Positions 1-9,347 of a stretch of DNA of 64,000 nt are shown here, piece by piece (position 1 is the first letter of the stretch; each line of letters opens with the position of its first letter). The stretch lies in the NCBI GenBank assembly GCA_037623315.1, contig JBBJJH010000005.1:104932-168931 (forward strand), read 5' to 3'. The translations under genes were made by a program, and so were the position numbers. The stretch comes from Halanaerobiaceae bacterium ANBcell28. GTDB taxonomy: Bacteria; Bacillota; Halanaerobiia; Halanaerobiales; DTU029. A model generated the notes under the pieces. That model did not search any database and was not told the DNA's origin. It was given only the letters and a program-made list of their open reading frames with translations.

Positions 1-308
1 TAGATAAAGATATTGAATTTGGAGAGGGAAGTCGCTGTTTTAGGGAAATGCTGGCTAATGAAGAAGAAAATTTAGAAGACAGATATATATATCAAGAACA
101 ATTAACAATTTTATTTAATATAATTGACGAAGAACTAACAGAATTGGAAAAAGATGTTTTCATGCAATATTTAGAAAATATGTCTTATCAAGAAATATCA
201 AAAAATTTAGACGTTAGTATTAAAACAGTTGATAATGCCCTACAGCGAGCCAGAAAAAAAATAGATAAAATAAAATATAATTATAATATGCAAGATTTAG
301 TAGGTTAA
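1..308 (+). CDS. sigH: RNA polymerase sigma factor, SigH-like (C-terminal part)
   Basis: The reading frame is open from the left edge, so the N-terminus lies outside the window and the ATG at 48 is internal. The visible part is sigma-70 region 4: a helix-turn-helix with YQEISKNLDVSIKTVDNALQ followed by RARKKIDKI, which closely resembles the end of Bacillus Spo0H (NALQRVKRKLEKY). Region 4 contacts the -35 element. SigH directs stationary-phase, competence and early sporulation genes in Firmicutes. It ends 5 bp before the comF-like gene, which fits co-transcription. Another SigH/ECF-like factor cannot be excluded without regions 2 and 3. Confidence 0.7.
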   Translation, partial: DKDIEFGEGSRCFREMLANEEENLEDRYIYQEQLTILFNIIDEELTELEKDVFMQYLENMSYQEISKNLDVSIKTVDNALQRARKKIDKIKYNYNMQDLVG

Positions 309-313
309 TAAAA

Positions 314-1033
314 ATGTCATTTTTCAAAAAATTATTAAACTTAATTTATCCTGAAAATAATCATTGTTTGAAATGTAATGAAAATTATATTTTTAGTGAA
401 ATTACTGGGCTTTGTAGTGACTGTTTAAGTCAACTCCCCTTTTTGGAACACTATTGTTTTTCTTGTGGCCGTGCTTTGATTGATGAAAGCAGAAAGTATT
501 GTAGTTTTTGTAGTGAAAATGGTTTTGCTTTTGATCAAGCAAGAAGCGCAGGGCTATATTCTGATTTATTAAAGTTTTTAATACTTAAGTTTAAATATGA
601 GCTTAAGCTAAGCATATCTGAGACCTTAGGAGAGATATTATATTATACTTTTCAATTATATTATCAAAAAGGGAATATAAACGAAATTGTATATGTTCCA
701 ATACATAATCAAAGGCGAAAAGAGCGAGGATTTAATCAGGCAGAATTAATAGCTCAGGACTTATCTAAGAAGATAAAAATTCCACTTAATTCAAAGGTGG
801 AAAGAATAAAAGTAACACCGCCATTATATAACTATGCCTTCCATGAACGTGAGAATATACTTAAAGATAGTTTTGCTTTAGAAAATAATTTGTATAAAGG
901 TAAGACTTTGCTATTGCTTGATGATGTTTTGACAACTGGAGCTACGGCAAATGAACTGGCTAGGGTTTTAAAGGAAGTAGGAGGAGCTAATAAGGTGTTT
1001 TTATTAACTGTAGCTACAGCTATTACGTATTAA
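314..1033 (+). CDS. comF: ComF family phosphoribosyltransferase-like protein
   Basis: 239 aa, the usual length for ComF/GntX proteins. Four CxxC pairs (C18/C21, C34/C37, C48/C51, C63/C66) form the N-terminal zinc-ribbon section, and the C-terminus holds the type I PRTase PRPP loop LLLLDDVLTTGAT at about 199-211. Also visible is a conserved basic stretch RRKERGFNQAELIA. ComF proteins take part in DNA uptake during competence, probably at the inner face of the membrane; the exact reaction is unsettled. It starts 5 bp after the sigma factor gene and probably shares its transcript. No other competence gene is in the window. Confidence 0.85.
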   Translation: MSFFKKLLNLIYPENNHCLKCNENYIFSEITGLCSDCLSQLPFLEHYCFSCGRALIDESRKYCSFCSENGFAFDQARSAGLYSDLLKFLILKFKYELKLSISETLGEILYYTFQLYYQKGNINEIVYVPIHNQRRKERGFNQAELIAQDLSKKIKIPLNSKVERIKVTPPLYNYAFHERENILKDSFALENNLYKGKTLLLLDDVLTTGATANELARVLKEVGGANKVFLLTVATAITY

Positions 1034-1076
1034 ATATTATATAAAACAGTGCTAAAATAGCAGTAATCTATTTTGG

Positions 1077-1105
1077 TTGACATTGTTTTTTCCTTGTGTT
1101 ATAGT
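1077..1105 (+). promoter_or_regulatory. Promoter of the cold-shock gene
   Basis: TTGACA at 1077-1082 and TATAGT at 1100-1105 with a 17-bp spacer, a near-consensus sigma-A promoter. It lies about 70 bp before the csp start, leaving a 5' leader of roughly 65 nt, a usual arrangement for cold-shock mRNAs. Confidence 0.7.
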
Positions 1106-1177
1106 AAAATTGATGGGTACATAATTGGCCAATTTTTAATAACCCATTTAAAGAATACTTAGGAGGAATGTTTTATA

Positions 1178-1381
1178 ATGATTTTTACAGGAAAAGTAAA
1201 ATGGTTTGATGCTCAAAAAGGTTATGGTTTTATTGAAAGAGAAGATGGCGATGATGTATTCGTTCACTTTTCTGCTATTGAAGACGAAGGATTCAAAACA
1301 TTAGAAGAAGGACAAGAAGTAGAATTTGAAATTGTTGATGGAGATCGTGGTCCTCAAGCAAGTAATGTTGTTAAATTATAA
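1178..1381 (+). CDS. csp: Cold-shock protein, CspA/CspB family
   Basis: 67 aa, the standard length of a single cold-shock domain. Both nucleic-acid-binding motifs are present: RNP1 as KGYGFIE and RNP2 as VFVHFSAI, in the order expected for this OB-fold. It begins [20 protein letters not shown]. These proteins bind single-stranded RNA/DNA and melt mRNA structure in the cytoplasm. AGGAGG at 1161-1166 is 11 nt before the ATG. A single-gene transcript is likely, because a strong promoter lies upstream and a strong terminator directly downstream. Confidence 0.95.
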   Translation: MIFTGKVKWFDAQKGYGFIEREDGDDVFVHFSAIEDEGFKTLEEGQEVEFEIVDGDRGPQASNVVKL

Positions 1382-1407
1382 ATGAAAGTCACGTCTTTAT
1401 AATATAG

Positions 1408-1449
1408 CAGCAAACCCTAATTGTTTAAAGCAATTAGGGTTTTTTGCTG
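1408..1449 (+). terminator. Intrinsic terminator of csp
   Basis: AAACCCTAATTG (1412-1423) pairs perfectly with CAATTAGGGTTT (1431-1442) across a 7-nt loop, followed by Ts. Outer CAGC/GCTG (1408-1411 and 1446-1449) extends the stem. Confidence 0.9.
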
Positions 1450-1747
1450 TAGCCTAATTATATATGTCAGCTTAGATTTTCTGCATATTTTTGTTTTAAG
1501 AGGATAATATATTATTAGGTAATGATCGTTCGCTAATTATACTTCCTTATAATTTGTATTCTAGTTTACATTTTTTAAAATAATAAAAAATATCTAATTT
1601 TAGAAGAAGGAATCTATTGTCTTTTTGTCGAATAGTTATAATATAGATAATCTTTTTCCTAATAGCAAGTATTGACAATTTATGATTAATACTTAGCTAA
1701 AAGAATAAAATTATTCAATTAGGATTATGGAAGGAGTGGGTAGGATA
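1450..1747. other. Intergenic stretch, no gene seen
   Basis: Very AT-rich spacer before hpf. A TTGACA lies at 1672-1677 but no good -10 follows at the proper distance, so I do not assign a promoter. No ORF with a ribosome site was found on either strand. Confidence 0.4.
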
Positions 1748-2311
1748 ATGAAAGTGATGACTTATGGAAAGAATATCGATGTAACACCTGCTTTAAAGGA
1801 TTATGCAAGTGAGAAGTTGAGTAAGATGACTAAGTATTTTAATGGTGACCCAATGGAAGCACATGTTTCTTTTGAGGTTGAAAAGGAAAGACATATTGTA
1901 GAAGTAACAGCTTATGTAAATGGCTTGATACTAAGAGGCGAAGAAGTCAGTGGAGATATGTATGCATCTATCGATGGTGTGATTGAAAAACTTGAACGCC
2001 AGGTACGTAAATATAAAACTAAGATTAAAAAGAAAATAAGAGAAAGAAAGCAAGAATTGAAAGAAGAGTACAAGGAAGAAAGGACAGAGAAAATTCTTCA
2101 AGCTAAGTTTGAAGAAGAGGATGAGTATAATCCTCAGGTAGTAAGAACAAAGAAGTTTGCTATTAAACCGATGGATGTTACAGAAGCTGTAATGCAAATG
2201 GATTTACTTGGTCATGATTTCTTTGTTTTCTCGAATGCTAACACTGAAGAAGTGAATGTTGTTTACAAAAGAAAAAAAGGAGATTATGGTTTAATTGAAC
2301 CAACTTTCTAA
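1748..2311 (+). CDS. hpf: Ribosome hibernation promoting factor, long form
   Basis: 187 aa from this ATG. Residues 1 to about 100 form the HPF/YfiA domain (MKVMTYGKNIDVTPALKDYA start), which sits in the 30S decoding region. A charged linker follows, then a C-terminal dimerisation domain (about 130-187, KKFAIKPMDVTEAVMQMDLL), which marks the long form that makes 100S ribosome dimers in Firmicutes. An ATG at 1727 is in frame, but AAGGAG at 1731-1736 lies 11 nt before the ATG at 1748, so the later start is chosen. It is followed by a strong terminator. Confidence 0.93.
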   Translation: MKVMTYGKNIDVTPALKDYASEKLSKMTKYFNGDPMEAHVSFEVEKERHIVEVTAYVNGLILRGEEVSGDMYASIDGVIEKLERQVRKYKTKIKKKIRERKQELKEEYKEERTEKILQAKFEEEDEYNPQVVRTKKFAIKPMDVTEAVMQMDLLGHDFFVFSNANTEEVNVVYKRKKGDYGLIEPTF

Positions 2312-2347
2312 AAAGCTGGGACTATAATCTTTAATATAATTTTTTTG

Positions 2348-2376
2348 AAAGCTCCCGTGTAAAGCGGGAGTTTTTT
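2348..2376 (+). terminator. Terminator of hpf
   Basis: CTCCCG (2352-2357) pairs with CGGGAG (2365-2370) around a 7-nt loop, followed by TTTTTT. Confidence 0.9.
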
Positions 2377-2387
2377 CGTAGGAAGGT

Positions 2388-2655
2388 ATGACTTTAATCT
2401 GGCTTTATGTAATTTACTTTTATATATAAGTAAAAATATTGACATACATATAAAAAGCCTTCAATAATTTCTGCATTGATATTTATTTTAATTATAGCAA
2501 TTGTACCTCATTTGCTACCAACAACAGGTATTGGCCACTATGTTTTGCTTGCTCTTTTAATTCTTTCTATGTGGTCTGTAGTATTTACTGTAATGCCTTA
2601 TTTTGGCTACCTTTATCATATAAGAAAGTTAGAGAAAAAGGAAAATGATTGTTGA
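2388..2655 (+). pseudogene. Remnant of a small two-helix membrane protein
   Basis: An ATG at 2388, preceded by GGAAGG (2381-2386), opens MTLIWLYVIYFYI and then stops at 2427. About 15 nt later a different frame (2443-2655) is open without a start codon and encodes ISALIFILIIAIVPHLLPTT, a second hydrophobic run LALLILSMWSVVFTV and a charged end RKLEKKENDC. The two pieces look like one small membrane protein broken by a frameshift and stop. A terminator follows directly, as expected after a gene. I do not recognise the family. A sequencing error could produce the same picture. Confidence 0.4.
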
Positions 2656-2684
2656 AAAAACAAAAATTCAATAATTATATTTTT

Positions 2685-2712
2685 ATGCAGGTGAATGCCT
2701 GCTTTTTTCTTT
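2685..2712 (+). terminator. Terminator after the small membrane-protein remnant
   Basis: GCAGG (2687-2691) pairs with CCTGC (2698-2702), followed by six Ts from 2703. Confidence 0.75.
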
Positions 2713-2767
2713 TTGCTGATAATAACAATACTTTAGCACCAAGTATGCATTGAGTATAGCAGAAAGA

Positions 2768-2796
2768 TTGAGATTCTTTACATTTAATGTTATAAT
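2768..2796 (+). promoter_or_regulatory. Promoter of secA
   Basis: TTGAGA (2768-2773), 17-bp spacer, TATAAT (2791-2796). It lies about 70 bp before secA and directly follows the preceding terminator. Confidence 0.65.
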
Positions 2797-2868
2797 ATAT
2801 TTTGTATGACTATATGCTCTTAATTAGACAATGTTTATTAAAAAATTAATATAAATGAGGGTGATAAA

Positions 2869-5409
2869 ATGTTAGGTTTATTTAAAAAGATATTTAAGGA
2901 CGGCAATACGAAAACTTTGGAAAAATTACAGCCCATTGTTGATGAAATAAATTCATTGGAGCCTGAGATACAGGCACTATCAGATGATGAACTTAAGGGC
3001 AAAACTGAAGAATTTAAATTACGACTTAAGGAAGGAGAAACTTTGGATGATTTGCTTCCTGAAGCCTTTGCAGTTGTTAGAGAGGGTGCTCAAAGATGTA
3101 CTAAAGAGAAGTTTCGCCATTATGATGTTCAGTTAATTGGTGGTATAGTACTACATCAAGGCTCTATTGCTGAGATGAAAACTGGTGAAGGTAAGACATT
3201 AGTGGCAACTTTACCTGTTTATCTAAACGCATTAAGTGGTAAAGGTGTTCATGTTATTACAGTAAATGATTATCTGGCTAAAAGGGATAGTGAATGGATG
3301 GGTAAGATTTATCGTTTTCTTGGTTTATCTGTAGGTGTGATTGTAAATGGTATGACTCCTGAACAACGAAGAGAAGCTTATAGCTGTGATATAACCTATG
3401 GAACCAATAATGAGTTCGGGTTTGATTATCTGCGAGATAATATGGCTAGGAATCCGGAAGATGTAGTTCAAGGTGATCTTCATTATGCTATATTAGATGA
3501 GGTCGATAGTATTTTAATTGATGAAGCTAGGACGCCTTTGATAATATCAGGTCCTGTGCAGGAATCCACCAAAGATTATACGAAATTTAATCGAATTATA
3601 CCTCGTTTAGTAAAAGATAAAGATTTTGAAATAGATGAAAAGAGTAATGTTGTTACTTTGACTGAAGAAGGTGTTGAGAGAGTTGAAAAAATGTTGGGTG
3701 TTGAGAATCTTTATGATGATGAGAATTTCAAACTTACACATCAGCTAAACCAGGCTCTCAGGGCTCATGCTTTAATGAAAAAAGACAGAGACTATATTGT
3801 AACAGATGGGGAAGTTAAAATTGTAGATGAATTTACTGGTAGGGTTATGGAAGGTCGTCGCTATAGCGAAGGTTTACACCAGGCTATTGAAGCCAAAGAA
3901 GGTGTGGCTGTTAATAAAGAAAGCCAAACATTTGCTAGTATAACCTATCAGAATTTCTTTAGAATGTATGATAAATTATCTGGTATGACAGGTACTGCTG
4001 AAACAGAAGAAGAAGAATTTATTAAAATATATGGTATGGGAGTTATTGTTATTCCTACAAATGAACCTTTACAAAGAGATGACAGAGCAGACATGGTATT
4101 CGCTAATGAAGAAGATAAATTTAAGGCGACTGTTAATACCATAGAGGAATTATATCAAAAAGGGCAACCAGTTCTTGTTGGTACTGTAGATATAGATAAA
4201 TCTGAAGATTTAAGTAGAAGATTAAAACGTAATGGTATTCCTCATAATGTATTAAATGCTAAAAATCATGAAAAAGAGGCTGATATAATAAAAGATGCTG
4301 GTCAGAAAAAAAGCGTTACTATTGCTACTAATATGGCTGGTAGAGGTACGGATATTGTTCTTGAAGAAGGGGTTCGTGAGCTGGGTGGATTGTATGTTCT
4401 TGGTACTGAGCGTCACGAGAGTAGAAGGATTGATAATCAGCTTAGAGGACGTTCTGGACGACAGGGAGACCCTGGAGTTAGTCAATTTTATGTATCATTG
4501 GAAGATGATTTGTTAAGATTATTTGGTTCAGACAATATCAGTGGGATTATTAGTAAGTTAGGACTTAAAGAAGGGGATGCTATTGAGCATCCTATGATTA
4601 GTAAATCTCTGGAAAGAGCCCAGAAAAAAGTAGAGGGACGTAACTTTGAAATTAGGAAAGCTATTCTGGAATATGACGATATTATGAATAAGCAAAGAAA
4701 AATTATATACGAACAAAGACGTCAAATTCTCTTTGCTGAAGACCTAAAAGAAGTAATCTTAGGCATGTTTGATAAAGTAGTAGAGGATGTTATAGAATTA
4801 TATATTTCTGAGGATCTACACCATGATGATTGGGATGTAGATGGAATTATAAATTATTTCCAACAATATAATCTATTTAAGGATACTAAGGAAAAAGACT
4901 TAGAAGGTTTATCTCGCCAGGAAATAATAGATAAGATAATCGAAACGGGTAAAAATAGTTATCAAAAGAAAGAAGATGCTCTTGGTAAAGAATTGATGAC
5001 GAAACTAGGCAAACATGTTACATTAAGAATAATAGATAGAAAATGGATGAGTCATTTAGATAATATGGATCAATTAAGACAAGGTATTGGTTTGCGCGCT
5101 TACGGACAGAGGGATCCTTTAACAGAGTATAAATTCGAATCATATGATATGTTTAATGAGATGACAAGCTCTATTAGGGAAGATCTAATTAAGTATTTAT
5201 ATCAGATAGAGTTGAAAGAGGGCTCTTTAAATATGGATCCAGTTGCTCGAAAGAATTTAGAATATCATAGAGATAAAAGGGTTCTAGAAACAAATCAAAA
5301 CAAAGAACAAGAAAAAGTTCAAACAGTAGTTAAACCAGTAGAACCAGGCCGAAATGATCCATGTCCTTGTGGCAGTGGTAAGAAATATAAAAAGTGTTGT
5401 GGAAGATAG
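2869..5409 (+). CDS. secA: Preprotein translocase ATPase SecA
   Basis: 846 aa, normal length. Walker A MKTGEGKT is at 103-110 and the DEAD-type motif reads [16 protein letters not shown]. The second nucleotide-binding fold contains [10 protein letters not shown] and [11 protein letters not shown]. Four C-terminal cysteines (C832, C834, C843, C844; [14 protein letters not shown]) form the zinc-binding tail that contacts SecB or ribosomes. SecA drives unfolded preproteins through SecYEG at the cytoplasmic membrane. GAGGGTG precedes the ATG. prfB starts 12 bp after the stop, and the secA-prfB pair is common in Firmicutes. Confidence 0.98.
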   Translation: MLGLFKKIFKDGNTKTLEKLQPIVDEINSLEPEIQALSDDELKGKTEEFKLRLKEGETLDDLLPEAFAVVREGAQRCTKEKFRHYDVQLIGGIVLHQGSIAEMKTGEGKTLVATLPVYLNALSGKGVHVITVNDYLAKRDSEWMGKIYRFLGLSVGVIVNGMTPEQRREAYSCDITYGTNNEFGFDYLRDNMARNPEDVVQGDLHYAILDEVDSILIDEARTPLIISGPVQESTKDYTKFNRIIPRLVKDKDFEIDEKSNVVTLTEEGVERVEKMLGVENLYDDENFKLTHQLNQALRAHALMKKDRDYIVTDGEVKIVDEFTGRVMEGRRYSEGLHQAIEAKEGVAVNKESQTFASITYQNFFRMYDKLSGMTGTAETEEEEFIKIYGMGVIVIPTNEPLQRDDRADMVFANEEDKFKATVNTIEELYQKGQPVLVGTVDIDKSEDLSRRLKRNGIPHNVLNAKNHEKEADIIKDAGQKKSVTIATNMAGRGTDIVLEEGVRELGGLYVLGTERHESRRIDNQLRGRSGRQGDPGVSQFYVSLEDDLLRLFGSDNISGIISKLGLKEGDAIEHPMISKSLERAQKKVEGRNFEIRKAILEYDDIMNKQRKIIYEQRRQILFAEDLKEVILGMFDKVVEDVIELYISEDLHHDDWDVDGIINYFQQYNLFKDTKEKDLEGLSRQEIIDKIIETGKNSYQKKEDALGKELMTKLGKHVTLRIIDRKWMSHLDNMDQLRQGIGLRAYGQRDPLTEYKFESYDMFNEMTSSIREDLIKYLYQIELKEGSLNMDPVARKNLEYHRDKRVLETNQNKEQEKVQTVVKPVEPGRNDPCPCGSGKKYKKCCGR

Positions 5410-5421
5410 GGAGGATAAATA

Positions 5422-6526
5422 ATGAATAGTGATTGTACTAGTAAATTAAAGGAATTAAAAAACAGAATTAATGAATTGAGTGATTCACTTTGACTTGGCT
5501 AATTTAAATGACTTAAAAGAAAAATTAGAAAAAGAAATGAGTAAACCTGACTTTTGGAATAAGCAGGAGGAAGCTCAGCGAGTTTCTAAGAAATTAAAAA
5601 AAATTAAAGATAGAATACAGGCGATTCGATCTTTAAATGAAGGCTTAGAAGAGGCAGAACTTTTAGCAGAATTGGCGGATGAAGAAGGCCAAAACTCTCA
5701 ATTATGGTCAGATTATCAAGAAGAAATAAATAATATTGAAAACAAAATTGAAAAAATGGAATTTAAGTTAAAGCTAAGTGGAAAATATGATAATAATAAT
5801 GCTATTCTTTCCATTCATCCAGGAGCGGGAGGAACTGAATCCCAGGATTGGGCGGAAATGCTATTAAGGATGTATACTCGTTGGGCTGAAAGTAATGACT
5901 ATCAGATTACAGTTTTAGACTTCTTAGCGGGTGATGAAGCGGGTGTGAAGAGTGTTACTTTATTGATTGAAGGGGATTACGTTTATGGATATCTAAAGAG
6001 TGAACGTGGTGTTCACCGTCTAGTTAGAATATCTCCTTTTGATTCATCAGGTAGGAGACATACTTCCTTTGCATCTGTTGATATTATGCCTGAAATTGAT
6101 GATGATATAGAGGTAGATATAGATGATAAAGACTTACGGATTGAAACATATAGGGCTAGTGGTGCTGGTGGACAGCATGTTAACAAAACTGATTCAGCTG
6201 TAAGGATAACACATCAAGCTACAGGTATAGTTGTACAGTGCCAAAATGAAAGATCACAACACAAAAATAAAGCTATGGCTATGAAGTTATTAAAATCAAA
6301 GCTTATCGAATTAATGGAAGAAATGCAAGCAGAAAAGATTAATGATATTAGGGGTGAACATAAGGAAATAGCATGGGGTAGTCAGATTCGTTCTTATGTT
6401 TTCCACCCATATAATATGATTAAAGACCATAGAACTAATTTAGAGGAAGGTAATGTGAAAAAAGTAATGGATGGATATATTGATGAGTTTATTGAGGCTT
6501 ATCTAGTATCAAATCATAGTAGTTAA
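5422..6526 (+). CDS. prfB: Peptide chain release factor 2 (programmed +1 frameshift)
   Basis: The gene is read in two parts: ATG 5422 to CTT 5488-5490, then the +1 frame from 5492, giving about 367 aa. GGGAGG at 5409-5414 places the start at 5422. Codon 24 is an in-frame TGA (5491-5493) within CTTTGAC, the standard RF2 autoregulatory slip site: scarce RF2 lets ribosomes shift and finish the protein. The SPF motif (about 204-206) that reads UAA/UGA identifies RF2 rather than RF1, and GGQ (about 249-251) triggers peptide release. An apparent start at 5480 is only the downstream frame. Confidence 0.95.
5479..5494 (+). promoter_or_regulatory. prfB frameshift site with weak internal SD
   Basis: AGTGATTCACTTTGAC. 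The slippery CTT and TGAC are canonical, but the AGGGGG-type internal Shine-Dalgarno that normally precedes them by 3 nt reads AGTGAT here. Confidence 0.8.
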
Positions 6527-6616
6527 TACTTTATTGAAACTTTTTGACACTAAGTTTTAGAGTTTAAAAATTTCTCTAAAGCTTAGTAATTTACTTTATT
6601 TGAAAGGGGAACAAAT

Positions 6617-7315
6617 ATGAAGAGAAAACGTTCTCTTTGGCTATTGCTTGTTTTCATATTTTTAGTGGTGTTTTTAATTGGAATAGAACTTTATTTGCCT
6701 AGTATAGCTAATAGAATTTTAGTAGATATATTTGAACAGGAGACGGATGTAATTGAAGACTTAGAAATAAATATAAGTTCTTTTCCAGCACTTAAGATAC
6801 TATTTGGAAGAGTGGATCATGTATCAATTCGTTCTCAGGGCTTAGTACATGATCATTTATTTTTAGAAAAATTCAACCTTAATTATCGGGATATTGTTTT
6901 GTCTAGAAAAGACTTTGTGGGAGTAAATACTTATTTGGAGGCTGTGGTAACAGAAGAGGCTTTGAATAATTATTTATATGAAAAATATCCTGATATGGGT
7001 AATTTTTCTGTAGAAATTAATTCTGAACAAGTGTTATTAGATGGAGAAATAAATATAATGCAATTTAGGGTTAATTTTCAAATAAGTGGCAATCTGGTGC
7101 TTAATAATAGAAATCAAATATACTTTGTTCCTAATGATTTACAAGTTGAACAAATCAATATACCGGTAAATTTAATTAAAACTGTTATGGAAGAATTCGC
7201 TTTTGTGATTGACTTACAAACATTAGATATTCCAATTGAAATTACTGAATTAAAAGTTGAATCGGAATATATAGTGATTTTAGGAGGAAAAGAAGGGCGT
7301 GGAGATAATGAGTAA
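6617..7315 (+). CDS. DUF2993 (LmeA-like) envelope protein
   Basis: 232 aa. One hydrophobic N-terminal segment (about 7-26, LLLVFIFLVVFLIGIELYL) acts as a signal anchor. It is followed by a beta-rich region with ILFGRVDHVSIRSQGL, the DUF2993 pattern. Family members are periplasmic or cell-surface proteins linked to lipid or envelope homeostasis; no enzymatic residues are evident here. AAAGGGG precedes the ATG. Its end overlaps the next gene by a few bases, so the two are translationally coupled. Function is not predicted beyond an envelope location. Confidence 0.6.
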   Translation: MKRKRSLWLLLVFIFLVVFLIGIELYLPSIANRILVDIFEQETDVIEDLEINISSFPALKILFGRVDHVSIRSQGLVHDHLFLEKFNLNYRDIVLSRKDFVGVNTYLEAVVTEEALNNYLYEKYPDMGNFSVEINSEQVLLDGEINIMQFRVNFQISGNLVLNNRNQIYFVPNDLQVEQINIPVNLIKTVMEEFAFVIDLQTLDIPIEITELKVESEYIVILGGKEGRGDNE

Positions 7316-9275
7316 AAAAATAATATTAATAGTTTTTTTATTTGCTATTATAGCTTCTTTAGTTTCTATTAATGGGAGACATCAGCTAGAAAATTCTGTA
7401 AACAATATTGAATTAATTATGGATTATCAATCCATAGAAATGCTAGATATTGAGGATAAGAAGGAGTATATGTCCACCTTAGAAGAGAGCGGTCTAACAG
7501 CGATAGCTATTTATCCTGAAGATTTGGGTTCTTTAATAAATGACGGGAAGGCTTATTTTATACATGCTAGAGAAGTAGATAGAATGCTTATGACAACAGC
7601 TATGATCAACCCTGCTTTGAGTTCTTATCAGTATCAGCAAGACTCAGCATTTATTATTGTAGAGGATATATTATATATTAGACGTTTGCAAGAGTTTTTA
7701 CCACAATGGTCAGAGGAATATGATATAGACTATCATATTGAAGGCAGGGAATTAATTATCTTCTTTGAGAACTGGGATAGTAAATATCAATATTTAAGTA
7801 TTGGTTTTGATAATGATGAAGTGAATAATATTAATGCTGTAAACTTAAAAGTGATTCCACGTTTTAATAATCATGAATTAGTAAAACAACAGAATTGGGA
7901 GTTAATGGCTGAAATGGCACCTCCTTTTATAATTTTTTCAGGTCAGGAGATAACTGGCTTTGATAGAAGTAATACTACTGGTTTAGATAAAACTGCCAGC
8001 ATAATGCAGGATACTAATACCACATTTGGAATGATTGAACCTTTTTTAGCAAGACAAGAAGGAGCTACTACTCTTGCTAGAAATTTAGACTATAATTTAC
8101 TAAGGGTGCATAGTATTCAACAAGTAGAGATGGACCAACGTCAAAATTATACAGTAGACAATATTATTGACCGTTATATGCGTGCAGTTAGGGAAAGAAA
8201 TGTTCGCTTATTATATTTGAGACCTTTTCTGGAAGCAAGAAATGAAATGAGTCCTGAAGATATGACTTTATCTTATATTAAAGAATTATCTCATAGACTT
8301 CAAGAGGCTGGTTACACTACTAATTCAGTGCAATCTTATAGCAATTATCGAAATTCTAATATATTGCTCCTTATCAGTAGTCTTGGGGTAATAATTGCTG
8401 GACTTATTTTCTTAGAGTATCTTTTGGGAATTAAATTCAAAAAGTATTTCTGGCTGCTTTTGCTCTTTGGCCTTATAGCTGGATTTTTATTGCTAATTAC
8501 TGGAAGAACAATAATGTTAAGAAAAATAGCAGCCCTTGCTAGTGCTATTGTTTTTCCTTCTCTGGCTGTCATCAGTCAATTATATAAAAATGATGAGCGA
8601 TGGATACTAAGATTCCTAAAGGCTACAACTATCTCGATGCTTGGGGTACTTTTCTTAAGTTCCGCAATGTCTGATATTGCTTTTATTCTTAATGTTGAGC
8701 AGTTTACCGGTGTTAAAATTTCTTTTATCATGCCTTTATTCTTAATAAGTATTTATTATATGCGAAAATTTAATGAATATAGTAAAACTACTTGGCAGAA
8801 AAGAATTCACGAGTTATGGGAGACATCAATAAAAATAAAGCATATTGTTTTATTAGCGGTTTTTGCATTAGCAGGTCTTATCTATATAACCAGAACAGGT
8901 AATAATCCAATGATTCCTGTCTTTGAATTTGAAATAACTATAAGAAATTTTCTCGAAAATATTTTATTAATTCGGCCTAGGTTTAAAGAATTAATAGGGC
9001 ATCCTGCTTTTCTAATAGCTCTAGCTTTTTCTACTAAGATAAGTTCTAAGTTATATTATTATTATCCACTTATATTGTTAGCAGCGATTGCTCAAATAAA
9101 CATTTTGAATACTTTCTCACATATTCATACTCCCTTTATGATATCACTGATAAGGACTTTTCATGGAATATGGATAGGTTTATTCTTGGGATATCTTGCT
9201 GTTATCTTTATAAAATATATAATTGCTAATAGTGGGAAAATATTAAGTAAATTTAATTTAGACAGTAAAGGATAA
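7308..9275 (+). CDS. DUF5693 multi-pass membrane protein
   Basis: About 655 aa. One N-terminal helix (IILIVFLFAIIASLVSI) is followed by a soluble section of about 300 residues and then 8-10 predicted membrane helices from about residue 350 onward. Proteins of this layout (DUF5693) are typically found beside csaB in Firmicutes, and csaB is the next gene. The role is unknown, though cell-surface polymer processing or transport is a reasonable guess from context. Start is ambiguous: ATG 7308 (AGAAGG 11 nt upstream) or GTG 7299 (AGGAGG 11 nt upstream); both overlap the preceding gene. Confidence 0.65.
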   Translation: MSKKIILIVFLFAIIASLVSINGRHQLENSVNNIELIMDYQSIEMLDIEDKKEYMSTLEESGLTAIAIYPEDLGSLINDGKAYFIHAREVDRMLMTTAMINPALSSYQYQQDSAFIIVEDILYIRRLQEFLPQWSEEYDIDYHIEGRELIIFFENWDSKYQYLSIGFDNDEVNNINAVNLKVIPRFNNHELVKQQNWELMAEMAPPFIIFSGQEITGFDRSNTTGLDKTASIMQDTNTTFGMIEPFLARQEGATTLARNLDYNLLRVHSIQQVEMDQRQNYTVDNIIDRYMRAVRERNVRLLYLRPFLEARNEMSPEDMTLSYIKELSHRLQEAGYTTNSVQSYSNYRNSNILLLISSLGVIIAGLIFLEYLLGIKFKKYFWLLLLFGLIAGFLLLITGRTIMLRKIAALASAIVFPSLAVISQLYKNDERWILRFLKATTISMLGVLFLSSAMSDIAFILNVEQFTGVKISFIMPLFLISIYYMRKFNEYSKTTWQKRIHELWETSIKIKHIVLLAVFALAGLIYITRTGNNPMIPVFEFEITIRNFLENILLIRPRFKELIGHPAFLIALAFSTKISSKLYYYYPLILLAAIAQINILNTFSHIHTPFMISLIRTFHGIWIGLFLGYLAVIFIKYIIANSGKILSKFNLDSKG

Positions 9276-9347
9276 TAAAAAGACTTGAATTGATATGATA
9301 AAAATTGATAGACAATAAGCTTTCTCTTGTGAAAGGCTGTGATAAAT

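Noticed and set aside
1672..1677. TTGACA as the hpf promoter
   Set aside because: No acceptable -10 at the right distance.
5480..6526. prfB starting at 5480 as a plain ORF
   Set aside because: The true start is ATG 5422 with GGGAGG; the 5480 frame is only the part after the programmed frameshift.
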